A DNA stretch of 64,000 bases, taken from NCBI GenBank assembly GCA_024227155.1, contig JAAELB010000339.1, forward strand, positions 16,824 through 80,823. Reading direction: 5' to 3'. Positions 27,604 through 35,117 of the stretch are shown piece by piece; within the stretch, counting starts at the first letter, position 1, and every line of letters starts with the position of its first letter. The notes beneath the pieces were generated by a model. It was not told the origin of the DNA. It made no database searches and worked only from the letters and a program-made list of their open reading frames with translations. Origin of the DNA: Desulfobulbaceae bacterium. GTDB taxonomy: Bacteria > Desulfobacterota > Desulfobulbia > Desulfobulbales > Desulfocapsaceae. The position numbers were made by a program, and so were the translations under genes.

Positions 27604-28413
27604 TTACTGGAGGTAAGGCACCCACCGTTTAATTGTACTCTCAAGTCCACCGTCTCTTGATTTTGTAACAAGAAAACCATTGAGCTGGTCGAGTAGTTCA
27701 CCGTTCATTTTATTTACCGGCCAGGCCAGCAATTCGTCTGTTGCCATCTGTAGAATTGGTGTGAGCTTGTTCTGTTCATTGAGCGCAGCAAGATGGCATA
27801 CCACCGGGGCATCGTGGACAAACACGTCAATTTTGTTATCAATAAGGGCTTTTACAGCCTGTTCAGATTTGGAAAAACGGGTGATGTTGGCCCCGTGTAT
27901 TGTTTTGGTTATAAAAAAATCCCCTGTGGTGTTTTTGATTGTCCCTATTGCCGGTTTGCTGGCCATAAGGCTATATATACCGGACGAAAACCGCCCAGCC
28001 TGATCCATTCTGACAAGGAGTATCTGACCGGAGCGCATATATGGGTTACTGAAGGCTACCCTGTAGGCCCGTTTGGGGGTGATGGTCATTCCGGACATTA
28101 TGATATCAATCTTTCCTTCCTCAAGTGCAGCTATTTGCTTATCCCAGCGCATCTCCACAAAACGGATATCCCTTCCCAGGTAGGTTCCGAGCTGAGTAGC
28201 CAGATCGATTTCTAAGCCCTGCAGTTTCCCCCCGGTTTTATAAGCAAGAGGGGGGGCGTTTGCAGAAACTCCAACACGAAGAGCCTTAGTTTTTGCGCTC
28301 CCACTGAGTGAGGCGCCAGTGTCTTGCATTGTTGCAGTGCAGCCGATCAGTAAAATTGCCGAGAGAACACAGTAGATCAGGGTCTGCAAAAGACGAGTTG
28401 AGAAGTCAAACAT
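27604..28413 (-). CDS. Extracellular solute-binding lipoprotein, family 3
   Basis: A 269-residue periplasmic binding protein of the amino-acid/amino-acid-analogue class (SBP_bac_3). It carries a lipobox (ILLIGC), then the canonical LRVGVSANAPPLAYK, GLEIDLATQLGTYLG, KIDIIMSGMTITPKRAYRVAFSNPYM and the second-lobe GTIKNTTGDFF. AAGGAG precedes its ATG. No ABC permease or ATPase gene is adjacent, so it is an orphan that could feed a transporter elsewhere or act as a sensor. It starts ten bases after the panE remnant on the same strand. Confidence 0.88.
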   Translation of the reverse strand: MFDFSTRLLQTLIYCVLSAILLIGCTATMQDTGASLSGSAKTKALRVGVSANAPPLAYKTGGKLQGLEIDLATQLGTYLGRDIRFVEMRWDKQIAALEEGKIDIIMSGMTITPKRAYRVAFSNPYMRSGQILLVRMDQAGRFSSGIYSLMASKPAIGTIKNTTGDFFITKTIHGANITRFSKSEQAVKALIDNKIDVFVHDAPVVCHLAALNEQNKLTPILQMATDELLAWPVNKMNGELLDQLNGFLVTKSRDGGLESTIKRWVPYLQ

Positions 28414-28422
28414 ATTTACTCC

Positions 28423-28851
28423 TTAGGTGATGTTTTGTGATTCCTTAAATTTTACCATTGCAACAAGAAGATCACAGGTTGGGGTGGCCAATGCGACTTG
28501 TTTTCCCTGGCTGCTGACAAAACCGACCAGGGCGTCAACTTCTGTTGGTTTATTGTTTTCAAGGTCCTGCAGCATTGATGGACGATGATTGTATGTTGCC
28601 GGGATCAGGGTGTCATAGAATGTTTTTTTGTATGTGTTACTGTCGGGCCAGGGTGTCTTGCCACCAAGAGCCGCTATAACCTTGAATGTCTCATCAATCA
28701 CCAGATCAATTATTCTGGTGGTCTGGAAATAATGTATCCTGTATCTCTGTATCAAGCTGAGATCGAGGGAAATACCGTATTTTTTACCGCCACTGAGCGG
28801 TTTTGTCAATTGTTCAGGATGACTCTCTTCTGGTTGTATCTTGCGTAACAT
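28423..28851 (-). pseudogene. C-terminal fragment of 2-dehydropantoate 2-reductase (panE-like)
   Basis: A 142-residue open frame whose last hundred residues match the C-terminal helical domain of ketopantoate reductases (DETFKVIAALGGKTPWPD, YNHRPSMLQDLENNKPTEVDALVG, LATPTCDLL). The N-terminal NADP-binding domain with its GxGxxG motif is absent, and the first 45 residues do not resemble the family. A full enzyme has about 300 residues. The upstream DNA runs straight into the selD promoter, so the front half appears deleted. Confidence 0.75.
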
Positions 28852-28952
28852 CTGTATCTGATTATACTTCTTGGCTGAAATCCTTTTCTCTCTGAAAAGG
28901 CAGCAGGATGTTGAGAGTGCAAAATGAAATTCTATACTATAGAGACGAATCG

Positions 28953-30005
28953 ATGAGATTGTTCAAGAAAAAGAGTCTTACAGGACTTGCCAGAACCTGT
29001 GGTTGAGCTGCCAAAATTGGTCCGGCGGATCTGTCGGACGCGTTAAGTGGCTTGGATTTTGAACGAAATGAAAATTTACTGGTTGGCATAGAAACATCAG
29101 ATGATGCAGCGGTGTATAAGATTTCAAATGACGTTGCAATGATTAATACCGTGGATTTTATAACGCCCCCTGTGGATGATCCGTACTGGTTTGGTCAGGT
29201 CAGTGCTGCAAATTCAATTTCAGATGTGTATTCCATGGGCGGTACGCCTCTCACCGCTCTGAATGTGGTGATGTTTCCAGCCGGTTATCTGGACATGGGG
29301 ATATTGAAAGATATCCTGCGGGGAGGCAATGATAAAGTCGTTGAGGCGGGAGCGTGCCTGGTTGGGGGACATACCGTGGATGACAATGAACCGAAATATG
29401 GTTTATGTGTTAATGGGGTTGTTCATCCGGACAAGGTTATCACTAATGCGGGGGCCAAGGCAGGTGATGCATTAATTCTCACTAAGCCGCTGGGCTCAGG
29501 TGTTCTGTTTAATGCGGTACGCGCAGGTAAATTCAGTTATAGGGAGTTGGAGCAGGAGGTGTTGCCCATTATTGCTGCACTCAATGGAGTCGCAATGGAA
29601 AAGGCGTTGAAATATGAACTGCATGGTTGCACCGATGTTACCGGTTTTGGAATATTGGGCCACTTACTCGAAGTGGCTGATGGCAGCGGTGTTCATGTTG
29701 TGGTGAATTTTGATGCATTACCCTTTTACTCTGGTGCCCTTGATATGTACAAAAAAGGGCAAACCACTGGGAGTAATAAGGCTAACATGGCCCTGGTGGC
29801 GCGCTATCCATTGCGTATCGAAAAGCAACTGACAAGATTTCAGCAGGAACTATTGTATGATCCGCAGACCTCGGGTGGGTTACTGCTTTCACTGCCAAAA
29901 AAGCATGCGCCGCAGCTTATAACAGAGCTTTTGGAGGCTGGGGTTAGCAATGCTCAGGTCGTGGGGGAGGTACTCGAAAAAAGCGTGGGAATCACTATTC
30001 AATAA
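28953..30005 (+). CDS. selD: Selenophosphate synthetase with in-frame selenocysteine
   Basis: A 350-residue SelD, close to the 347 of E. coli. The gene starts at ATG 28953 and reads through TGA at 29004-29006 as selenocysteine 18, in the motif RTCGUAAKIGPADL; the Sec takes the place of catalytic Cys17 of E. coli SelD and is followed at the right distance by the conserved lysine. Translation only from the TTG at 29052 would remove this active site. Further motifs are VDFITPPVDDPYWFGQVSAANSISDVY and GGHTVDDNEPKYG. The enzyme makes selenophosphate from selenide and ATP for Sec and selenouridine synthesis. A SECIS-like hairpin follows the TGA. Organisms with Sec-SelD also need SelA, SelB and tRNA-Sec, which are not in this window. 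Confidence 0.95.
29004..29039 (+). promoter_or_regulatory. UGA Sec codon and candidate bacterial SECIS hairpin
   Basis: TGA at 29004-29006 is followed by a hairpin with stem GTCCG (29020-29024) and CGGAC (29035-29039) and a ten-base loop. Bacterial SECIS elements lie within the coding sequence at about this distance (13 bases after the UGA). The hairpin is the feature SelB would recognise. Confidence 0.75.
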
Positions 30006-30068
30006 TTCACCTGGCCCTCGGTTCAAGGGGCAAAAAGGAATGGGCTCTGTCTGTTGATTTCATAGGAG

Positions 30069-30482
30069 TTAGGGGTTTTTTTCAACATATTGAGCGTATT
30101 TTTTATCTTCTGTTGCGATATGATAAATAATCCAGTTGCGAAGATATTTTATTAAAGATGTGTTAAGGACGATGGCGCCTTCTGTCAGGTCATGCTGCAG
30201 TCCATTTATTTTTGTAATAAATTCCTGGTGCAGCTGGATATGTTTTTTGAGTTCTGGAAACTTAACATCTTTCATAAACACTTCTTCTGCTGCAAAGTGT
30301 TGGTTTGCATAGTTGATAAGCCTTTTGAGAGTTGTCGCTTTTTCCTCTGATGCCTCTTCTGGAGTACCTGTCATAAGCGTTTCGTGCAGGTTATTATATA
30401 AACGAATAAATTCCTGGTGCTGTGTGTCCAACTTCTGGTTGGAGACACTGTACGAAGTTTCGTCCCAATCTAATCTAGCCAT
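30069..30482 (-). CDS. Bacteriohaemerythrin
   Basis: A 137-residue four-helix protein with the diiron ligands of haemerythrins: His in TQHQEF near residue 22, HFAAEEVFM (His and Glu), HIQLHQEF (two His), and the C-terminal HIATEDKKY (His and Asp). It binds oxygen reversibly or delivers it to other proteins; in anaerobes it is often linked to oxygen sensing or scavenging. It is the last gene in the minus-strand direction after a STAS/RsbW/ABC set, with a 159-bp gap, so it may be transcribed separately. The gap holds a short GGCCTG/CAGGCC hairpin (30508-30524). Confidence 0.92.
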   Translation of the reverse strand: MARLDWDETSYSVSNQKLDTQHQEFIRLYNNLHETLMTGTPEEASEEKATTLKRLINYANQHFAAEEVFMKDVKFPELKKHIQLHQEFITKINGLQHDLTEGAIVLNTSLIKYLRNWIIYHIATEDKKYAQYVEKNP

Positions 30483-30641
30483 ATATCTTCCTTAGTGTGA
30501 TACCTGTGGCCTGTTTTGCAGGCCGTACGTTAATGTGTGAGGTTTGCACCCAATGAACTGGTACTACTATCACCGGTAAACGGTGAAATAAGTCAGTGGA
30601 ATTGTTTTGAGATTCACTGCACGTTTCTGATCTTAGGCCCA

Positions 30642-30986
30642 CTACTCCTCTTTGTCAAATGAACCGAGGGATTCGTCCATATTGGTGTAAATGGTGATGA
30701 TGGTGTCAAAGCCGGAAATTTCGAAAACCTCCTGAACGTGGTCCTGCATAGAGCAGGTAACGAAATTGTATGGACCGGCCCGGTATGCTTTTGCTGTGTT
30801 CAGAATAACACGAAGGCCTGCACTTGAAATGTAATCCAGGTCGTTAAAGTCAAATACCAGGTGGGAAGCTGGTGTAGTTAAAAAATCTCGCAGCTGTTTT
30901 TCAAATTGCGGAGCGGAATTTGAATCCAAACGGCCCGAGAGTGCAAAGATGATGGCGTTGTTTTCTTGTAAAATGGTGGTGTCCAT
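30642..30986 (-). CDS. STAS-domain anti-anti-sigma factor-like protein
   Basis: A 114-residue single STAS domain of the SpoIIAA/RsbV type. The phosphorylation site is visible as DYISSAGLRVIL near residue 56, and the fold pattern (ALSGRLDSNSAPQFEKQL, LVFDFNDLDYI) is normal. In partner-switching systems this protein, when dephosphorylated, binds the RsbW-like kinase and frees its target. The gene for an RsbW-like kinase lies directly upstream in the same transcript (39-bp gap), and a phosphatase gene (RsbU type) is not in view. The target here may be the ABC transporter or the cyclic-nucleotide-binding protein rather than a sigma factor (inference). Confidence 0.88.
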   Translation of the reverse strand: MDTTILQENNAIIFALSGRLDSNSAPQFEKQLRDFLTTPASHLVFDFNDLDYISSAGLRVILNTAKAYRAGPYNFVTCSMQDHVQEVFEISGFDTIITIYTNMDESLGSFDKEE

Positions 30987-31025
30987 TGATCAGTTGCAGG
31001 AATAATAATGCTACCTGCACTCCTC

Positions 31026-31430
31026 TTATAGAGTTTTGTTTAAAGTGAAGATGTTTTTTCCTTTCAGCCTGGTGTAGCTAGAGCAACTGCAGAGTTTACG
31101 CACTATATGGATACCTAGTCCACCGCACTGTCTTTTTTCAAGAGGAAGCGTGGTGTCAACCTCTGTACATCGGGTTGGATCAAAAGGTGGGCCGGTGTCA
31201 GCTACTTCAATTGTGAGTTTTTCATTCATTCTTGTGAAGCTGATCTTGATTTTTTTTTCTGTGGAGCTGCCTCCATGCTCAATAATGTTAGTCACAAGCT
31301 CGTCGAGGATAAGGTTGATGTGAATTGCATCTTTTTGGGAAATACCCCATTTATCCTGAATTTTACCGACATGTTCCTCCACCGTCTTCAGCTCAGAGAG
31401 AATGTATTGTATTTCGAGAGAACTTTTCAT
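31026..31430 (-). CDS. RsbW/SpoIIAB-like serine kinase (HATPase_c_2)
   Basis: A 134-residue GHKL-type ATPase. The N box is seen in INLILDELVTNIIEHGG, the G1 box in VADTGPPFDP and the G2 box in CGGLGIHIVRKL. This is the size and motif order of anti-sigma factor kinases of the RsbW family, which phosphorylate a STAS partner on serine. It is three bases downstream of the CNB gene and upstream of the STAS gene, so the three are coupled. No sigma factor gene of the sigma-B type is adjacent. It probably sets the phosphorylation state of the neighbouring STAS protein. Confidence 0.9.
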   Translation of the reverse strand: MKSSLEIQYILSELKTVEEHVGKIQDKWGISQKDAIHINLILDELVTNIIEHGGSSTEKKIKISFTRMNEKLTIEVADTGPPFDPTRCTEVDTTLPLEKRQCGGLGIHIVRKLCSCSSYTRLKGKNIFTLNKTL

Positions 31431-31433
31431 TAT

Positions 31434-31940
31434 CTACAAGTTAGTTACCCCGGCGAGTTTGAGACAGCAATCCTTAGCCGTTGTTAAACTTTTTCGCTCC
31501 CATTGGTGAATTTCTTTAGCTAGAGCAGTGAGTGATAGTTGTACTGTTTCTGGAAATTGTTCCAGGATTTTAGAAAAATGATCTCGCTCAATACTGAGTG
31601 TCTCTGTTTCTTTGTCACTTTGTAGAGTGAATAATGATGGCATTGATCCCAACAGAGAGAGGGTGCCAATAAAATCACCTTCATAATAGTGGCGGACCGA
31701 TGTCGCGGGGGTCTGTTTTATGAGGGTGAGTTGTCCATGGAGGATAAGATAAGCACGACCGTGATCATCGCCCGCCTCAAAAATATTTTCACCTTCACTA
31801 AATACAATCCTTTCGGCCATGAGGGCGAGTAATTTCATTACCTGGGATGGAAAGGATGCAAAAAATGGCAGTTCCTGTAGAAGTTCCAGATTCTGCTGCA
31901 TTTCCGGAACCTGATTATTGTCTTCCGTATATGAGCTCAT
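31434..31940 (-). CDS. Cyclic nucleotide-binding domain protein
   Basis: A 168-residue protein with one cyclic-nucleotide-binding domain of the Crp/PKA type: LPFFASFPSQVMKLLALMAERIVFSEGENIFEAGD, then AYLILHGQL and FIGTLSLLGSMPSLF. The loop that would bind the phosphate of the nucleotide lacks the usual GExA arginine pattern, so it may bind no nucleotide or a different one. No DNA-binding domain follows, unlike Crp. The gene overlaps the ABC transporter gene by 26 bases and ends three bases before the RsbW-like gene, so it is part of one translational unit. It may be the sensory link between ABC transporter and partner switch (inference). Confidence 0.85.
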   Translation of the reverse strand: MSSYTEDNNQVPEMQQNLELLQELPFFASFPSQVMKLLALMAERIVFSEGENIFEAGDDHGRAYLILHGQLTLIKQTPATSVRHYYEGDFIGTLSLLGSMPSLFTLQSDKETETLSIERDHFSKILEQFPETVQLSLTALAKEIHQWERKSLTTAKDCCLKLAGVTNL

Positions 31941-34446
31941 GGAGAATTCCTTTCTTGTCTATCAGTTCCTGGTAACCGCCGAATTCGACCAGTTTTCCAG
32001 CCTTGGTTACCGCGATTTTATCAAAAGTATCTATGATGTCGAGCCTGTGAACGACTGCAATGACGGTTCTTCTTCCTTTCCATCGCATCGTCATCAGGCG
32101 TTGGATTCTTGATTGGGAGTTGTTGTCCAGGGCTGAAGTTGCCTCATCCATGAGGATGATTTTTGGCTGTTTGAGCAGTACCCTGGCTATGGCAAGCTTT
32201 TGGCGCTGGCCGCCTGATAATCTGTCTCCCATATTACCTACTTCAAATTCCATTCCTATGGCAGCTATTTTTTCAAGATAATCTTCCTCAATAAGCAGCT
32301 GGAGGATCGACTGGTTTATAATTTCCTGGGTCCGGGTGTGGCCATGTTTGACCTTGCCAAAGATGATATTGTTGAGAATGGATTGGCTGTGAATGTAGTT
32401 GGACTCGCAGTAAAAATTGAAAAGGTCTGGAGCTATTGCTGTACACCAGTCGGGGAATTTTTTGCGCGCTGTGAGAATTTGTTTTTCAAGTGCTTTAGGG
32501 AGCCTTGTCATTGTGTGGACACTGGGTGTAAACCGCAGTGCAAGAAAGAGCAGGAAGGTTTGCTCTGTTTGATGGAGTGAGAGCGGTGGACTATTTTTCA
32601 ATTTACGGAGAACTTTCTCACAATCCCCAAGGCGGTTAGCAGGAACAGGGCTGCTTTTGAAGAAAAGATCTACGCTGTCAAGACCCGAAAGAATGTCTAC
32701 TGCCTGCCTTGCCAGGTCGATGCCAAGATCGAGCAGGGGGGGCAGGAGGTTTGCACTTTTTAAATAATTGCGGAATTTTTGGTTTTCCGGCAGTAGATGA
32801 TAGCCAAATTTTGGATTTGAGCTGGTACCGAAAATAATGTTTTCTCCGACCGAGGAATTCATGTGGTAGCTGTCTCGGTCATAAAATTCAACTGAAGGAC
32901 CAAGCTTTTCAGCGAAGCTTTTTTTAAAGGTATTTCTAATTCGAATTATTATATCCGTTGTTTGTTGGTTGCTTTCCTCGATCATGGAGTCCAGGCCAAA
33001 ACGCATCACATCAACATAGAGACCTGCCTGTTGCAGGACCAGGATCATCCGGTCTAGATCTATTGCTTCATTTTCAGTTGAGTTTTCTTCTGTGGGGGGA
33101 TTTGCTTCTCCAATAGCCTTATGTGCATAGAGCAGATTTTCCTTAATTGTTCCGGTAAAAATGAATGGGTGCTGAGATATGTAGCCAATATCTTTTATAA
33201 TTTCTCTTTTGTTGATCGAAGAAAGTTCTCGGTGGTCAAGCTGGATAGAGCCAATGGAGTATTTGAACATTTTGCCAATGCACTGAATCAGGGTACTCTT
33301 TCCACTACCAGAAAAACCAACGACTGCAAGGTGTTCACCAGCCTTAAGAGAGAAGGTAATATCGTTTAGCAGCCGGTGTCCATCGTCTGTATCGTAGGTA
33401 AGATTGGTCACCCTGATATTGCCACCAAGAGGCGGGTTTCCTGCGGGTGGTGGTTCTAACGAAAATCCGGACTCTGTATCAAAGTAGTCCATGGTGCGGG
33501 TGTATCGAACAGATGCATCCTGGTAGGTCTGGTAAAAATCTATCAGCTCTTTCCAGGGGTCAAATAATTTCTCCTGTGCAGATAAAAAGGCGACCATTGA
33601 GCCAAGCTCCAGTTGGCCATGCATCACCAGGTATCCACCAAAAACGAAGACGATAAAAGGCCCGAGGCTAACAAAATAATTGTTTGTGGTTTTTATTCCA
33701 AAGCGAAAAAGAGACCAGCGAATTCTTGTTTTTTTAAGCAAATCGGCCAGTAATGAAAATTTCCGATTCTCTTGCTCATAGGCGCCATGTACCTGTATTT
33801 CGTTAATTCCAGAGATAGATTCAGCTATCTGGCTTGAAGTTGATCTGGAAAGGTCGACTCTTCTTTTATTGGCTTTGTTCACCTTTTTTTGAAGCATTGG
33901 TATAACAAAAAGAACAATAGGATAAATTAACAGAGTTGCTATGGCCAGCTGGGTGTTGTGCCAGAGGAGGAAGGCTGCAAAGGCGAGTAGGGTGAGAATG
34001 TTTGTAATAGGAACTGCGAAGGCCATTCCGGCAAAGGTGCCAGCGGCACTGAGTTCGGTCATGAGCGAGGAAACCACCATGCCGGGCTGTGTCGTACGAA
34101 AAAATCCAAGAGGAAGGGAAAGAATGTGCTCATATAATTCCTTTCGCATTTTGTTCATGGCCCGTTCTCCAATTACTGCCTGCAGGTAATTGATGGAGAG
34201 CTTGAGGCCACTCGCTGCTGTGATGGCTACTATATATATTCCGCAGTAGATCAGGAGACCATTGAGATTTTTCAGTGCTATTGAATCATTGATAATTCTT
34301 TTTTGCATCTCAAGGGGGATGACCCTGGCGAATACAATCAGAATAATAACGAAGGTTAAAATTATTTGCAGTTTAAGGTTACCCTGGAAGGCCCAGTAAA
34401 AGAGACTCTTCTGTGTTACCGTCTGTTTTTTTTGATTTTTTGGCAT
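31915..34446 (-). CDS. ABC exporter with very large ATPase insertion
   Basis: An 843-residue fused ABC transporter half: a six-helix exporter membrane domain (residues 25-315) and an ATPase domain starting near 343. Walker A GFSGSGKST (377-385), Q-loop glutamine 425, signature LSGGQ (743-747), Walker B IILMDEAT (763-770) and the H-loop histidine 800 are all present. The distance from Q-loop to signature is about 318 residues instead of 75-80, so some 240 residues are inserted in the helical subdomain. The insert repeats a short motif of the parent region: TIKENLLY (433-440), VGENIIFG (533-540), LNNIIFG (691-697). It likely exports a lipid or peptide as a dimer; the substrate is unknown. Overlap with a CNB gene ties it to the downstream partner-switch genes. 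Confidence 0.85.
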   Translation of the reverse strand: MPKNQKKQTVTQKSLFYWAFQGNLKLQIILTFVIILIVFARVIPLEMQKRIINDSIALKNLNGLLIYCGIYIVAITAASGLKLSINYLQAVIGERAMNKMRKELYEHILSLPLGFFRTTQPGMVVSSLMTELSAAGTFAGMAFAVPITNILTLLAFAAFLLWHNTQLAIATLLIYPIVLFVIPMLQKKVNKANKRRVDLSRSTSSQIAESISGINEIQVHGAYEQENRKFSLLADLLKKTRIRWSLFRFGIKTTNNYFVSLGPFIVFVFGGYLVMHGQLELGSMVAFLSAQEKLFDPWKELIDFYQTYQDASVRYTRTMDYFDTESGFSLEPPPAGNPPLGGNIRVTNLTYDTDDGHRLLNDITFSLKAGEHLAVVGFSGSGKSTLIQCIGKMFKYSIGSIQLDHRELSSINKREIIKDIGYISQHPFIFTGTIKENLLYAHKAIGEANPPTEENSTENEAIDLDRMILVLQQAGLYVDVMRFGLDSMIEESNQQTTDIIIRIRNTFKKSFAEKLGPSVEFYDRDSYHMNSSVGENIIFGTSSNPKFGYHLLPENQKFRNYLKSANLLPPLLDLGIDLARQAVDILSGLDSVDLFFKSSPVPANRLGDCEKVLRKLKNSPPLSLHQTEQTFLLFLALRFTPSVHTMTRLPKALEKQILTARKKFPDWCTAIAPDLFNFYCESNYIHSQSILNNIIFGKVKHGHTRTQEIINQSILQLLIEEDYLEKIAAIGMEFEVGNMGDRLSGGQRQKLAIARVLLKQPKIILMDEATSALDNNSQSRIQRLMTMRWKGRRTVIAVVHRLDIIDTFDKIAVTKAGKLVEFGGYQELIDKKGILHELIYGRQ

Positions 34447-34584
34447 GGGTAAAAATAATTTATCTGTGGGACGAGTTTGCTGTCAGCAGTTCCTTAAAAT
34501 TGTAAAGCATTGGCTTGTTATGTCCAGTATTAATCATTCTGATTATCTGGTCTGACTGTAATAAATGGTTGCGCGGCAGGTGAG

Positions 34585-34753
34585 CGAGGAGTGTAAGCGT
34601 TCACCGCCCCTTTGGAAAGATTGTATAACATAGGTCCGTAACCGTTTGTCCAGTGCTCCAGATTCGTTCAAGCTGGTCTCCGGGCTATAGTTGGCTATGC
34701 CAGGAGGCCTGATCGGACGAAAATTGGCTGCTGGTGAACGGTTACCGAGGAGT
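34585..34753. mobile_element. IS66-like MITE, copy A
   Basis: A 153-bp element (34593-34745) with terminal inverted repeats GTAAGCGTTCACC and GGTGAACGGTTAC (12 of 13 match), flanked by a perfect 8-bp direct repeat CGAGGAGT (34585-34592 and 34746-34753). Ends starting GTAA and an 8-bp duplication are the hallmarks of the IS66 family. It encodes no protein. It lies between the divergent ABC exporter and NrfD genes. A related copy is at 44.06 kb. Confidence 0.88.
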
Positions 34754-34833
34754 GGTTGAATGTTCCGGTGTTAAAAGCAATGTAATGTTGGACTTTGGGT
34801 TCATATGGAATTTATGTGATTTTTCAGAAGCAG

Positions 34834-34862
34834 TTGACAAAAACGATATTGTAGGATAGAGA
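34834..34862 (+). promoter_or_regulatory. Possible sigma70 promoter upstream of NrfD paralogue A
   Basis: TTGACA (34834-34839) and TAGAGA (34857-34862) are 17 bases apart, about 255 bases before the gene A start. The -10 box is a poor match, so the call is tentative. The rest of 34754-35117 is AT-rich with no gene. Confidence 0.35.
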
Positions 34863-35117
34863 ATCATGTAAAGTATATAATTAAATACTTATGTGTATAT
34901 GTGATCAAATAGACATGTGTGGTATCTGTTGTCAGTTTCTACCTTTAATTGTGTACTTCTAAATTGTTAGATGTGATTTTTTGGTTGTTTTTTGGTTCCG
35001 TTTGTCCCATAAATTGGAGTCGATTTGTGAATCAGGCGTGTTGTGCGCTAAAAATAATTGTTGGTTGGTTTGGGTGGAGTTTTAAGACGAATAGGATTGT
35101 CAAAGGAGTTGAAAACG

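Noticed and set aside
29020-29039. GTC-N-GAC-like string (CTGTCGGACG) in selD as a GntR site
   Set aside because: It lies in coding sequence and is explained by the SECIS-like hairpin; no ATTAT flank as in the IOR promoter sites.
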